From Paracoccus litorisediminis (GTDB lineage: Bacteria > Pseudomonadota > Alphaproteobacteria > Rhodobacterales > Rhodobacteraceae), in NCBI RefSeq assembly GCF_009711205.1, contig NZ_WMIG01000008.1, forward strand, positions 1 to 64,000: a stretch of DNA of 64,000 bases, written 5' to 3'. Position numbers and translations under genes: made by a program. Every line of letters starts with the position of its first letter. Position 1 is the stretch's first letter. Below, one piece after another: positions 16,544-27,142 of the stretch. The notes under the pieces are model-generated. The model was not told the origin of the DNA and did no database searches. It saw only the letters and a list, made by a program, of their open reading frames with translations.

Positions 16544-17296
16544 ATGTCCGAGACGATGAATATCGAGGAATATCTGGCGCAAGGCGGCGTGCTGACCGCG
16601 CCGGAAAACGTGCCGGCTCGCTATCGCGGTGAACTTCTGCGCCTGATGTCGAGCTTTGTCGACAGCGAACTGGCCGCCTCCGCCGGGTTCGCGGCTTCGA
16701 TCAACTTCGCGCCCGGCATCAAGGCGCGCATCGCGGCCAGCCGGATCACGCTGGAAAAGGCCGATCATGCCGAGCGTGTGCTGGGTGTAATGGCGGAGTT
16801 CGGCACCGATACCGCTCGCTATGAAACCCAGCATGACTGGGCCGCGCGGGTCGGTCGCGATGAGGATCTGGGCGCGACGCGTCTTGGTGGCGACATGCGG
16901 CTGTCGGTCCTGCATTACCCGATCAACGGTTGGGTCGATGCGGTGGTGCTGAACGTGCTGCAGGGCCTCGCCACCGGCGTGCAGATGACCGAGTTGACCC
17001 GCGTCTCCTATGCGCCCTTGGCCGAGGTCTTTCGCGAGATCGCCCCGCGCGAGGCGCGCCATGCGGAACTGGGCCTTGAGGGTCTGGAACGCATTGTCGC
17101 CACCGATGCGGGCCGCGAGGCCGCCCGCGCCTCGATCGCCTATTGGCAGGATCGGGTCGCGGCGGGCTTTGGCAGCCTTGCCTCGTCACGCTACCAGACG
17201 CTGGCCAAATTCGGCCTGCGCCACACCCCGAATGAAACGCTGCTTGCCCGCTGGCAGGCGCTTGTGACCCAACGTCTGGCCGCTTTCGGCCTTTGA
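16544..17296 (+). CDS. PaaA/PaaC-family ferritin-like protein of unknown role
   Basis: A 250-residue helical protein encoded between paaE and paaZ. It appears to belong to the PaaA/PaaC ferritin-like family but is distinct from both. An EARH motif (PREARHAELGLEG) fits one half of a diiron site; the other half is less clear (LEKADHAERVLG). The ATG at 16544 follows CAGGGGGCCGAC; an earlier ATG at 16526 overlaps the paaE stop. It may be an extra structural subunit or a separate oxygenase, and its role is not known to me. Confidence 0.7.
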   Translation: MSETMNIEEYLAQGGVLTAPENVPARYRGELLRLMSSFVDSELAASAGFAASINFAPGIKARIAASRITLEKADHAERVLGVMAEFGTDTARYETQHDWAARVGRDEDLGATRLGGDMRLSVLHYPINGWVDAVVLNVLQGLATGVQMTELTRVSYAPLAEVFREIAPREARHAELGLEGLERIVATDAGREAARASIAYWQDRVAAGFGSLASSRYQTLAKFGLRHTPNETLLARWQALVTQRLAAFGL

Positions 17297-17338
17297 CAGG
17301 GGGCGCTGCCCCCGCAGAATTGATCGAGGATAAGACCC

Positions 17339-19398
<2,060 letters not shown>

Positions 19399-19402
<4 letters not shown>

Positions 19403-20019
19403 GCCGTATCTACGCCTGGGACGGCATCGTCCCGGTGATCGATCCCACCGCCTTCGTTCATCCCGAGGCGGTGGTGATCGGTGACGTGATCATCGGCCCG
19501 ACAGTCTATGTCGGGCCGGGGGCCGTTCTGCGCGGCGATTTCGGGCGGATCATCCTGCAGGCGGGCTGCAATGTGCAGGAAACCTGCGTGATCCATGCCT
19601 TTCCCGGCAAGGATGTCGTCGTCGAGGAATTGGGCCATATCGGCCATGGCGCGGTGCTGCACGGCTGCCATGTGGGTCGCAATGCCATGGTCGGCATGAA
19701 TGCAGTTGTCATGGACGAAGCCGTGATCGGCGAAAACACCATCATCGCTGCCATGGCCTTCGTGAAGGCCGGGGCGCAGGTTCCAAGAAACAGCCTTGCC
19801 GTCGGTTCACCCGCCAAGGTGATCCGCGAGTTGTCGGCGGAAGAAATCGAATGGAAGCGTCGCGGCACCGGCGTCTATCAGCAACTTGCGCTGGAAGCGC
19901 GTGACAAGCTGGTCCCGGCGACGCCTTTGACCGCGCCCGAGCCGGATCGCCGTCGGGCCGAGGCCCCGCGCTACGATCCCTTGGTGCTCGAACGTCGGGG
20001 CTTCAGCGAACGGCCTTGA
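19399..20019 (+). CDS. paaY: PaaY, gamma-carbonic-anhydrase-like thioesterase
   Basis: A 206-residue left-handed beta-helix protein with hexapeptide repeats. The metal-binding histidines appear in VIHAFPGKDV and HIGHGAVLHGCHVG. PaaY is reported to hydrolyse dead-end CoA esters formed in the pathway. The C-terminal tail (EPDRRRAEAPRYDPLVLERR) is longer than the fold needs. Its last 17 bases overlap the end of the convergent paaR gene. Confidence 0.9.
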
Positions 20020-20602
20020 TTCCTTCAAGGATCAGGGTTGTCGCCACATCGGCATAATCCTCGCGCGAGATGCGGCCACCATCGCGGAACCACATATAGA
20101 CCCAGTTCATCATGCCAAACAGCGACATGGTGACGGGGGTCAGCAGGGGGCGCTCGGGATTGTCCAGATCGGGATTGATCTGGCGCAGAACGACGGCGAA
20201 ATGCCGCACGATCTGCTTTTCGATCGCGAGGATCTCGGCCTTCTGCTCATCGGTCAGGGCCGAGGTCGCGTTCAACTGCACCTTGTGCTGATTGTCCGCG
20301 CCCTTATAGGCGTCCAGCACCGTGCCGACCAGTTTGCGCAGCTGGGCTTGCGGGTCGAGCGGCTCGACCGAGGCTGCCTCGATCGCCTCGAGGACTTCCT
20401 CCAGATGGGTGATGATGATCTCGAAGATCAGCTCGCCCTTGCTGGGATAGTAGTGATAAAGCAATGCCTTGGACACTTGCCCATGCGCCGCGATCTGCGC
20501 CATCGAGGCCTTTTCCATGCCCTGTTCGGCAAAGACGGCGGCCGCGCTGTCCAGTAGACCGCGCCGCTTTTCATCGAAATCGACTGCCCGTGTCCGAGCC
20601 AT
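20003..20602 (-). CDS. paaR: TetR-family repressor, PaaR-like
   Basis: A 199-residue TetR regulator. The N-terminal helix-turn-helix includes MAQIAAHGQVSKALLYHYYP. The C-terminal helical domain (residues 60-199) would bind an effector, by analogy with PaaR phenylacetyl-CoA. It is the last gene downstream of paaG-paaI-paaK. Three GACC-N4-GGTC palindromes in this window (5224, 10038, 23344) are its probable operators. The assignment depends on position and operator type rather than distinctive residues. Confidence 0.85.
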   Translation of the reverse strand: MARTRAVDFDEKRRGLLDSAAAVFAEQGMEKASMAQIAAHGQVSKALLYHYYPSKGELIFEIIITHLEEVLEAIEAASVEPLDPQAQLRKLVGTVLDAYKGADNQHKVQLNATSALTDEQKAEILAIEKQIVRHFAVVLRQINPDLDNPERPLLTPVTMSLFGMMNWVYMWFRDGGRISREDYADVATTLILEGIKAVR

Positions 20603-20641
20603 GAAATCCCTTTCGACCGCCTCATTCAGCGTCCGGAAATT

Positions 20642-20665
20642 GGACGGGGGTAAAATCCCCCGTCC
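20642..20665. terminator. Hairpin between paaK and paaR
   Basis: GGACGGGGG (20642-20650) pairs perfectly with CCCCCGTCC (20657-20665) over a TAAAAT loop, with T-rich sequence on the plus side. On the minus strand the hairpin is followed by AATTT. It could reduce paaR expression relative to paaK. Confidence 0.6.
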
Positions 20666-20713
20666 TTCTAGCTTTATCGTCGCGGCATGTCATGTCCATG
20701 CCACGATGCGGCG

Positions 20714-22024
20714 TCACGCCTTGGGACGGTTGTCCACGAAGCGCTTGGCCTTGCCTTCCGAGCGGGCGACCCCGTTCGGATCGGCGACATTCACCTTGGT
20801 CGAGATGCCGACCACGCTTTTGATGTGATGCGCGAGTTCTTTGGCCGAATGGGCGCGGGCACTTTCGTCACACATGTCCGGCGTGCATTCGACATGGACG
20901 GTCATATTGTCCATGCGGCCCGCGCGTGAAAGCTCGATCTGGAAATGCGGGGCGAGGCCCTTGCATTTCAGGATCTGCTCTTCGATCTGGGTCGGGAAGA
21001 CGTTGACGCCACGCAGGATGATCATGTCGTCGCTGCGGCCGGTGATCTTTTCGATCCGGCGCATCGAACGCGCGGTGCCCGGCAGCAGGCGGGTCAGGTC
21101 GCGGGTGCGGTAGCGCACCATCGGCAGACCTTCCTTGGTCAGCGTGGTGAAGACGAGTTCACCCAGCTGGCCATCGGGCAGGACTTCACCGGTCACCGGG
21201 TCGATGATTTCGGGGTAGAAGTGGTCTTCCCAGACATGCAGCCCGTCCTTGGTCTCGACGCATTCCTGCGCGACGCCGGGGCCCATGATTTCCGACAGGC
21301 CGTAGATGTCCACGGCGTGCATGTTGAAGGCTTCCTCGATTTCCTGACGCATCGCGTTGGTCCAGGGCTCGGCCCCGAAGATGCCGATCTCGAGCGAGCT
21401 TTCGCGCGGGTCCAGTCCCTGACGGCGGAATTCGTCAAGGATCGACAGCATGTAGCTGGGCGTCACCATGATGATGCGCGGCTTGAAGTCGTTGATCAGC
21501 GTGACCTGACGCTCGGTCATGCCGCCCGACATCGGGACCACAGTGCAGCCCAGACGCTCGGCGCCGTAATGCGCGCCAAGACCGCCGGTGAACAGCCCGT
21601 AGCCATACGAGTTGTGCAGCATGTCGCCCGGACGCCCACCCGCCGCGCGGATCGAGCGGGCGATCAGGTTTGCCCAGGTGTCGATGTCGCGCTGGGTATA
21701 GCCCACCACCGTCGGCTTGCCAGTCGTGCCGGACGAGCCGTGGATGCGCACCAGCTTTTCGCGCGGCGTGGCGAACATCCCAAAGGGATAAGTCTCGCGC
21801 AGGTCCTGCTTGTAGGTGAAGGGGAACTTCGCAATATCCGCGAGGGTTTTCAGATCCTCGGGATGGGCGCCATTCTCGTCGAAGCGTTTGCGATAGAAGG
21901 GCGAATTGTCATAGGCATGCTTCAGCGACCATTGCATGCGGTGAAACTGAAGCTCGGCGATTTCATCGCGCGAAGCGGTTTCGATCGGCTCAAGGCCGGG
22001 TGCCATCGGGGACAGGTCTTGCAT
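20714..22024 (-). CDS. paaK: Phenylacetate-CoA ligase
   Basis: A 436-residue adenylate-forming ligase that activates phenylacetate with ATP and CoA, the entry step of the pathway. The phosphate-binding loop reads HGSSGTTGKPTVVGYT (near residue 95). Further motifs are YGLSEIMGPGVAQEC (near 241) and TGRSDDMIILRGVNVFPTQI (near 329), typical of PaaK. Length is normal. It follows paaI by 35 bases on the minus strand. Confidence 0.95.
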   Translation of the reverse strand: MQDLSPMAPGLEPIETASRDEIAELQFHRMQWSLKHAYDNSPFYRKRFDENGAHPEDLKTLADIAKFPFTYKQDLRETYPFGMFATPREKLVRIHGSSGTTGKPTVVGYTQRDIDTWANLIARSIRAAGGRPGDMLHNSYGYGLFTGGLGAHYGAERLGCTVVPMSGGMTERQVTLINDFKPRIIMVTPSYMLSILDEFRRQGLDPRESSLEIGIFGAEPWTNAMRQEIEEAFNMHAVDIYGLSEIMGPGVAQECVETKDGLHVWEDHFYPEIIDPVTGEVLPDGQLGELVFTTLTKEGLPMVRYRTRDLTRLLPGTARSMRRIEKITGRSDDMIILRGVNVFPTQIEEQILKCKGLAPHFQIELSRAGRMDNMTVHVECTPDMCDESARAHSAKELAHHIKSVVGISTKVNVADPNGVARSEGKAKRFVDNRPKA

Positions 22025-22059
22025 GGTTTCCTCCCTGCAAACAAGCGGTCCGGTCAGTG

Positions 22060-22503
22060 TCAGACCGGAAGGTGGGTTCCCTTGACGGTGCGCGAATGGC
22101 CGCGGAATTCGGCCACATGTTCACCGTTCTGGTTGGTGATGCGAATGTCATAGATCCCCGAGCGGCCCCGGCGCGACACTTCGCGCGCGTGGGCCGTCAG
22201 CCGGTCTCCGATCCGGCCGGGGACAAGATAGGTGATCGAGCAATGCTGCGCCACGGTCAGCTGATTGTAGCTGTTGCAGGCGAATGCAAAGGCGCTGTCG
22301 GCCAGCGTGAACATGTATCCACCATGGCAATTGCCGTGGCCGTTCGACATGTCGGCGGTGATTGTCATGGTCAGGTCGGCCTCGCCGGGGGCGATATGGT
22401 CAAGGCTCATGTTCAGGCGCTGGCTGGCGGAATCGTCGTTCCACATCGCCTTGGCCGAGGCTTCGGCCAGTTCCTGCGGGGTCATGTCCGAGACGGGCTT
22501 CAT
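22060..22503 (-). CDS. paaI: Acyl-CoA thioesterase PaaI
   Basis: A 147-residue hot-dog thioesterase. The catalytic helix motif is NCHGGYMFTLADSAFAFACN, with the catalytic aspartate in LADSAF. PaaI removes CoA from aberrant pathway intermediates and so rescues trapped CoA. The start overlaps the paaG stop (ATGA). Confidence 0.92.
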   Translation of the reverse strand: MKPVSDMTPQELAEASAKAMWNDDSASQRLNMSLDHIAPGEADLTMTITADMSNGHGNCHGGYMFTLADSAFAFACNSYNQLTVAQHCSITYLVPGRIGDRLTAHAREVSRRGRSGIYDIRITNQNGEHVAEFRGHSRTVKGTHLPV

Positions 22504-23288
22504 TGGCCGGTGAACTCCGGCTTGCGCTTTTCAAGGAAGGCAGTGACGCCCTCGGCAGAATCCTTGCTGCGCCCGGCTTGACGCTGAAGGTCGCGCTCAA
22601 GGTCAAGCTGCTGGTCAAGGCTGTTGGTGGCCGCATCCTGAATCAGCCGCTTGGTCAGGCCCAGACCCAGCGTCGGTCCAGCAGCCAGCGAAGTCGCCAG
22701 CGCGACGGCTTCGCTCATCAGCGCCTCGTCATCGACGGCCTTCCAGATCATGCCCCATTCGGCGGCCTTTTCGGCCATCAGCGGCTCGGCGGTCAGGGCC
22801 AGAGCTTTGGCGCGCGGCTCACCCAAGATGCGGGCAAGGCTCCAGCTGCCGCCGGCATCCGGGATTAGGCCGATTTTCGAAAAGGCCTGAATGAATTTCG
22901 CGGATTTCGCCGCCAGCACGATGTCGCAGGCCAGCGCAATATTCGCGCCCGCACCTGCCGCCACGCCGTTCACCGCGCAGATCACCGGCTTTTCCAGCTT
23001 GCGGATCAGCCGCAGCGTCGGATTGTAGAACGTGTCCAGCGTCTGGCCCAGATCGGGTGCGGGGCCACCCTTGCGCGGATCGCGGTCGCCCAGATCCTGT
23101 CCGGCACAGAAACCGCGTCCCGAGCCGGTCAGCAGCACCGCGCGCACTTCCGGATCGGCATGGGCGCGCTCGATCCCCGCACGCAGGGCCAGATGCATGT
23201 CCTCGTTAAAGGAATTGAGCTTTTCCGGACGGTTGAGCGTCAGCGTCAGTACACCGTCGACCAGCGTGGTCAGGACCGTTTCTGTCAT
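22500..23288 (-). CDS. paaG: 1,2-epoxyphenylacetyl-CoA isomerase PaaG
   Basis: A 262-residue crotonase-family isomerase that turns the ring epoxide into oxepin-CoA. The match to the PaaG group is close: GRGFCAGQDLGDRD, KPVICAVNGVAAGAGANIAL, AFSKIGLIPDAGGSW and the end FLEKRKPEFTGQ. The minus-strand ATG at 23288 was chosen; the frame stays open up to 23360 but would cross the operator. It is the first gene of the paaG-I-K-R unit. Confidence 0.93.
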   Translation of the reverse strand: MTETVLTTLVDGVLTLTLNRPEKLNSFNEDMHLALRAGIERAHADPEVRAVLLTGSGRGFCAGQDLGDRDPRKGGPAPDLGQTLDTFYNPTLRLIRKLEKPVICAVNGVAAGAGANIALACDIVLAAKSAKFIQAFSKIGLIPDAGGSWSLARILGEPRAKALALTAEPLMAEKAAEWGMIWKAVDDEALMSEAVALATSLAAGPTLGLGLTKRLIQDAATNSLDQQLDLERDLQRQAGRSKDSAEGVTAFLEKRKPEFTGQ

Positions 23289-23343
23289 TTGGAACTCCCC
23301 AGCCCCACTCTCCCCGAGGCTATTGAAGATTTTTGTTGCATAA

Positions 23344-23357
23344 ACCGACCGGTCGGT
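23344..23357. promoter_or_regulatory. TetR-type operator between divergent paaG and paaN
   Basis: ACCGACCGGTCGGT is a perfect 14-bp palindrome preceded by CATAAA on the plus strand. It carries the same GACC-N4-GGTC core as the elements at 5224 and 10038. It lies 33 bases before paaN and 56 before paaG, so one bound dimer could repress both units. Confidence 0.75.
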
Positions 23358-23389
23358 CAATGATAATGTTCAGTCTTGGGAGGGATGTC

Positions 23390-25036
23390 ATGTCAGAGTT
23401 CTTCGACCGCCATCGGCCGATGCTTGACGCTGCGGTGGAAGCACTGCGCGCGCGTGAATTCTGGACGCCATTCCCCGAAGTTCCCAGCGGCAAGATTTAT
23501 GGCGAAACCGCCAAGGAGGACGGCGCGGCGGCTTTCGCGGCGCTTTGCGGTCAGCCCTTCTCGATCCCCGGCCATCCCGAGGAAAGCCGCTTGGGTCGCG
23601 AAGAATCGCCCTTTGGTCTGCAATTGGGAATCACCTACCCGGCAGCATCGGCCCCGGCGCTGATCGCGGCCTCGCAGGGTGCTGCCGATGCCTTGGCCGC
23701 TGCCAGAATCGAAGACCGTGTAGGCGTCTGTCTTGAGGCGCTGGTCCGCCTGAACCGCATCAGTTTCCTGATCGGCAATGCGACCATGCACACGACCGGA
23801 CAGGCTTTCGCCATGGCCTTTCAGGCGGGCGGGCCACATGCGCAGGATCGAGGACTTGAGGCCGTGGCCTTGGCTTACGCCGAGATGACCCGTTTCGCGG
23901 GAACCGCGCGCTGGGAAAAGCCGCAGGGTAAGGCCCAGCCGATCGTGCTGGAAAAGCACTGGTCGGTCATTCCGGTGGGAATTTCGCTGGCGATCGGCTG
24001 CAACACCTTCCCGACGTGGAATTCCTATTCCGGCCTGTTTGCCAGCCTGGCTGCTGGCAACCCCGTCATCGTCAAACCGCATCCCGCCGCCATCCTGCCC
24101 TTGGCGCTGACCGTGCGCGTGCTGCGCGAGGTCCTGGCCGAGGCTGGCCTGCCCGCAAATGCCGTGCTGCTGGCCGTGGACCAGCCGGGTGCCGAGATCA
24201 CCAAGACCTTGGCAACCGATCCCGCCATTCGGCTGATCGATTATACCGGCTCAGGCGCGTTCGGGGACTGGCTGCGCAGCAATGCCATGGCGTTGCTTTT
24301 CAGCGAGGAAGCCGGGGTCAATACCGTCACCCTCGCCGCGACGGATGATTTCGACGGCATGTGCGCCAATCTGGCCTTCTCGCTGGCGCTCTATTCCGGG
24401 CAGATGTGCACCGCGCCGCAGAACATCTACATCCCGAAGGGCGGGATTCCGACCGATCAGGGCCACAAGACATTCGATCAGGTGGCACAAGCATTGGCCG
24501 GGGCGATTGACGCGCTGCTGTCTGATCCGGCCCGCGCGGCGGGCATTTGCGGTGCCATCGCCAATCCCGCGACGCTGGAGCGGGTGGCTGCCGCCCGCGC
24601 CTCGGGACGGATCATCCGCGATTCTGCGCCCTTGGGCGAAGGGCGCACTGCGACGCCGCTGCTTCTGGCGCTTAACGATGGCGATGCCGCCTGCCAGCAG
24701 GAATGCTTTGGCCCCATCGCCTATCTGATCGCGGTTGAGGATGCCGATACCGGCATCGCCCGCGCCTCTGATCTGGCCCGCCAGAAGGGCGCAATCACCG
24801 CCGCGCTTTACGATACCGACGAAGCCCGCATTTCCCGCGCCGTCGCGGCTTTCGCGCGGGCAGGGGTGAACCTGTCGATCAACCTGACCGGCAATATCTT
24901 CGTCAACCAGTCGGCTGCCTTCAGCGATTTCCACGTCACCGGGGCCAACCCGGCGGGAAATGCCAGCATGACCGATACCGCATTCGTCGCCAGCCGCTTC
25001 CGGCGGGCGATGTGGCGCCGCCCCGCGGCCGCTTGA
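23390..25036 (+). CDS. paaN: Aldehyde dehydrogenase-family protein PaaN
   Basis: A 548-residue aldehyde dehydrogenase homologue of the PaaN group. Visible motifs are GCNTFPTWNSYSGLFASLAA (cofactor binding), DYTGSGAFGDWL, and the catalytic region SLALYSGQMCTAPQNIYIPK with Cys near residue 343. PaaN was once proposed for ring opening; with paaZ present its job is uncertain, perhaps a second aldehyde step. The ATG at 23390 follows TGGGAGGGATGTC. Confidence 0.85.
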   Translation: MSEFFDRHRPMLDAAVEALRAREFWTPFPEVPSGKIYGETAKEDGAAAFAALCGQPFSIPGHPEESRLGREESPFGLQLGITYPAASAPALIAASQGAADALAAARIEDRVGVCLEALVRLNRISFLIGNATMHTTGQAFAMAFQAGGPHAQDRGLEAVALAYAEMTRFAGTARWEKPQGKAQPIVLEKHWSVIPVGISLAIGCNTFPTWNSYSGLFASLAAGNPVIVKPHPAAILPLALTVRVLREVLAEAGLPANAVLLAVDQPGAEITKTLATDPAIRLIDYTGSGAFGDWLRSNAMALLFSEEAGVNTVTLAATDDFDGMCANLAFSLALYSGQMCTAPQNIYIPKGGIPTDQGHKTFDQVAQALAGAIDALLSDPARAAGICGAIANPATLERVAAARASGRIIRDSAPLGEGRTATPLLLALNDGDAACQQECFGPIAYLIAVEDADTGIARASDLARQKGAITAALYDTDEARISRAVAAFARAGVNLSINLTGNIFVNQSAAFSDFHVTGANPAGNASMTDTAFVASRFRRAMWRRPAAA

Positions 25037-25062
25037 ACCGATAACTTTGGGAGGAGGAACCC

Positions 25063-26208
25063 ATGATCAAGACCCTGACCACGACCGTTCCCGCCGCGCT
25101 GATCGCGCTTGGACTGGCATCGACCGCCCAAGCCGAGATCAAGATCGGTGCCTCGATCTCGGCTACCGGCCCGGCGGCATTTCTGGGCGACCCCGAGGCC
25201 AAGACGCTGGAGATGCTGGTCGAGGAACTGAACGCCAAGGGCGGCATCAATGGCGAGCAGGTCGAACTGGTGCTGTATGACGATGGCGGCGACGCCAACA
25301 AGGCGCGCACCTTTGCCACCCGCCTGATCGAGGACGATGAGGTGCAGGCGATCATCGGCGGCACCACCACCGGGGCCTCGATGTCGATCCTGGCCGTGGC
25401 CGAGGATGCGGAAGTGCCGTTCATCTCGCTGGCGGGTGCCATCGACATCATCCAGCCGGTGAAGCCCAACACCTTCAAGACCCCGCATACCGACCGCATG
25501 GCCTGCCAGAAGATCTTCGAGGACATGAAGAAGCAGAACATCACCAAGATCGGCCTGATCTCGGGGACGGATGGTTTCGGTGCGTCGATGCAGGCGCAAT
25601 GCAAGGACGTGGTCGGTGAATACGGCATCGAGATCGTCGCTGACGAGACCTATGACCCGAAAGACGCCGACATGACGGCGCAGCTGACCAAGATCCGCAA
25701 TGCGGCGGGCGTGCAGGCGGTGCTGAACCCGGGCTTCGGTCAGGGCCCCTCGATCGTGACGCGCAACTACAAGCAATTGGCGATCGACCTGCCGCTGTAC
25801 CAGTCGCATGGCGTGGCCTCGGACGGGTTCATCGAACTTGCGGGCAAGGACGCGGCCGAAGGCGTGCGCCTGCCCGGCACGGCGCTGCTGGTCGCGGAAC
25901 TTCTGGCGGATGGCGATGCGCAAAAGCCGGTCGTCTCGGCCTACAAGGCCGCTTATGAGGCGAAATACAAGACGCCGGTCAGCACCTTCGGCGGCTATGC
26001 CCATGACGGTTTCGCGTTGCTGGTCGACGCGATCACTCGTGCAGGCAGCAGCGAGCCCGCGGCGATCCGCGAAGCGCTGGAAGGGGTCAAGGGTTTGGCC
26101 GGAACGACGGGCATCTACACCATGACCGCCGAGGACCATCTGGGTCTCGACCTGACGGCCTTCCGAATGCTTGAGATCAAGGACGGCGACTGGACCATCG
26201 TCGAGTGA
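25063..26208 (+). CDS. ABC transporter substrate-binding protein (branched-chain amino acid/aromatic acid type)
   Basis: A 381-residue periplasmic binding protein of the LivJ type with a Sec signal peptide (cut at STAQAE, residue 23) and the mature start IKIGASISATGPAAFLGD. It is the first of five importer genes that follow paaN in the same direction. In this setting the ligand is probably phenylacetate, a related aromatic acid or the amine, but the binding pocket does not tell. Confidence 0.88.
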   Translation: MIKTLTTTVPAALIALGLASTAQAEIKIGASISATGPAAFLGDPEAKTLEMLVEELNAKGGINGEQVELVLYDDGGDANKARTFATRLIEDDEVQAIIGGTTTGASMSILAVAEDAEVPFISLAGAIDIIQPVKPNTFKTPHTDRMACQKIFEDMKKQNITKIGLISGTDGFGASMQAQCKDVVGEYGIEIVADETYDPKDADMTAQLTKIRNAAGVQAVLNPGFGQGPSIVTRNYKQLAIDLPLYQSHGVASDGFIELAGKDAAEGVRLPGTALLVAELLADGDAQKPVVSAYKAAYEAKYKTPVSTFGGYAHDGFALLVDAITRAGSSEPAAIREALEGVKGLAGTTGIYTMTAEDHLGLDLTAFRMLEIKDGDWTIVE

Positions 26209-26213
26209 GCCCC

Positions 26214-26235
26214 GCGGCCCCTTAACGGGGGCCGC
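26214..26235 (+). terminator. Hairpin after the binding protein gene
   Basis: GCGGCCCC (26214-26221) pairs with GGGGCCGC (26228-26235), starting five bases after the stop, with no T run. It more likely stabilises the upstream message or lowers permease expression than ends transcription fully, as is common after binding-protein genes. Confidence 0.6.
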
Positions 26236-26268
26236 TCCGCCCGGAGCCCTTAGCCAAAGGACCCCAGC

Positions 26269-27141
26269 ATGTCCGAATTCCTGCAATTCCTGTTCTCGGG
26301 ACTGACCGTTGGTGCGGTCTATGCGCTTGTCGCGCTTGGCTTCACCATCATCTACAACGCCTCGGGCGTGGTGAACTTCGCGCAGGGCGAATTCGTCATG
26401 CTGGGCGGCATGATCACCGTTTTCGCCCATGCCGCCGGGCTGCCGCTGCCCTTGGCCGCGCTGATCGCGATTGCGGCCACCGCAGCCATCGGCGTAGCGC
26501 TGAACAAGCTCGCCATCGAGCCCGCGCGCGGCGCGCCGGTGGTCACGCTGATCATCATCACCATCGGGGCCTCGATCTTTATCCGGGGCGCGGCGCAGCT
26601 GATCTTTGGCAAGCAGATCCACACCTTCCCGGCATTCTCGGGCGATGACCCGATCCATGTCATGGGCGCGACGATCCTGACGCAAAGCCTGTGGGCGATC
26701 GGCGGCGCTGCGGCGGTTTTCGTGGCGCTGTGGCTGTTCTTCACCCGCACGATCCTTGGCCGCGCGGTGCTGGCCACCTCGAACAATCGCCTCGCGGCGC
26801 AACTGGTGGGCATCAATACCGATTTCATCATGACGCTGTCCTTCGCACTGTCGGCGGGGATCGGGGCCTTTGCAGGCGTGCTGATCACGCCGATTACCAT
26901 GACCTCCTATGACGTGGGCTTGGGGCTGGCGCTCAAGGGCTTTGCGGGTGCGATGCTGGGCGGCATGGGCAATCCCAAGGGCGCCTTCGCGGGTGGGCTG
27001 CTGCTGGGCCTGTTCGAGGCGATGACCGCGGGCTACCTGTCCTCGCAATACAAAGAGGCCGCAGCCTTTGTCGTCATCCTTGCCGTGCTGTTCTTCATGC
27101 CGCAGGGGCTTTTCGGCCAGAAATCCACGGATCGGGTGTGA
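26269..27141 (+). CDS. ABC transporter permease, LivH type
   Basis: A 290-residue inner-membrane permease with about eight hydrophobic helices. Family features include the N-terminal VGAVYALVALGFTIIYNASG with VNFAQGEF, and the cytoplasmic coupling segment GFAGAMLGGMGNPKGAFAGG. It pairs with the LivM-type permease encoded one base downstream. Confidence 0.9.
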   Translation: MSEFLQFLFSGLTVGAVYALVALGFTIIYNASGVVNFAQGEFVMLGGMITVFAHAAGLPLPLAALIAIAATAAIGVALNKLAIEPARGAPVVTLIIITIGASIFIRGAAQLIFGKQIHTFPAFSGDDPIHVMGATILTQSLWAIGGAAAVFVALWLFFTRTILGRAVLATSNNRLAAQLVGINTDFIMTLSFALSAGIGAFAGVLITPITMTSYDVGLGLALKGFAGAMLGGMGNPKGAFAGGLLLGLFEAMTAGYLSSQYKEAAAFVVILAVLFFMPQGLFGQKSTDRV

Positions 27142-27142
27142 C

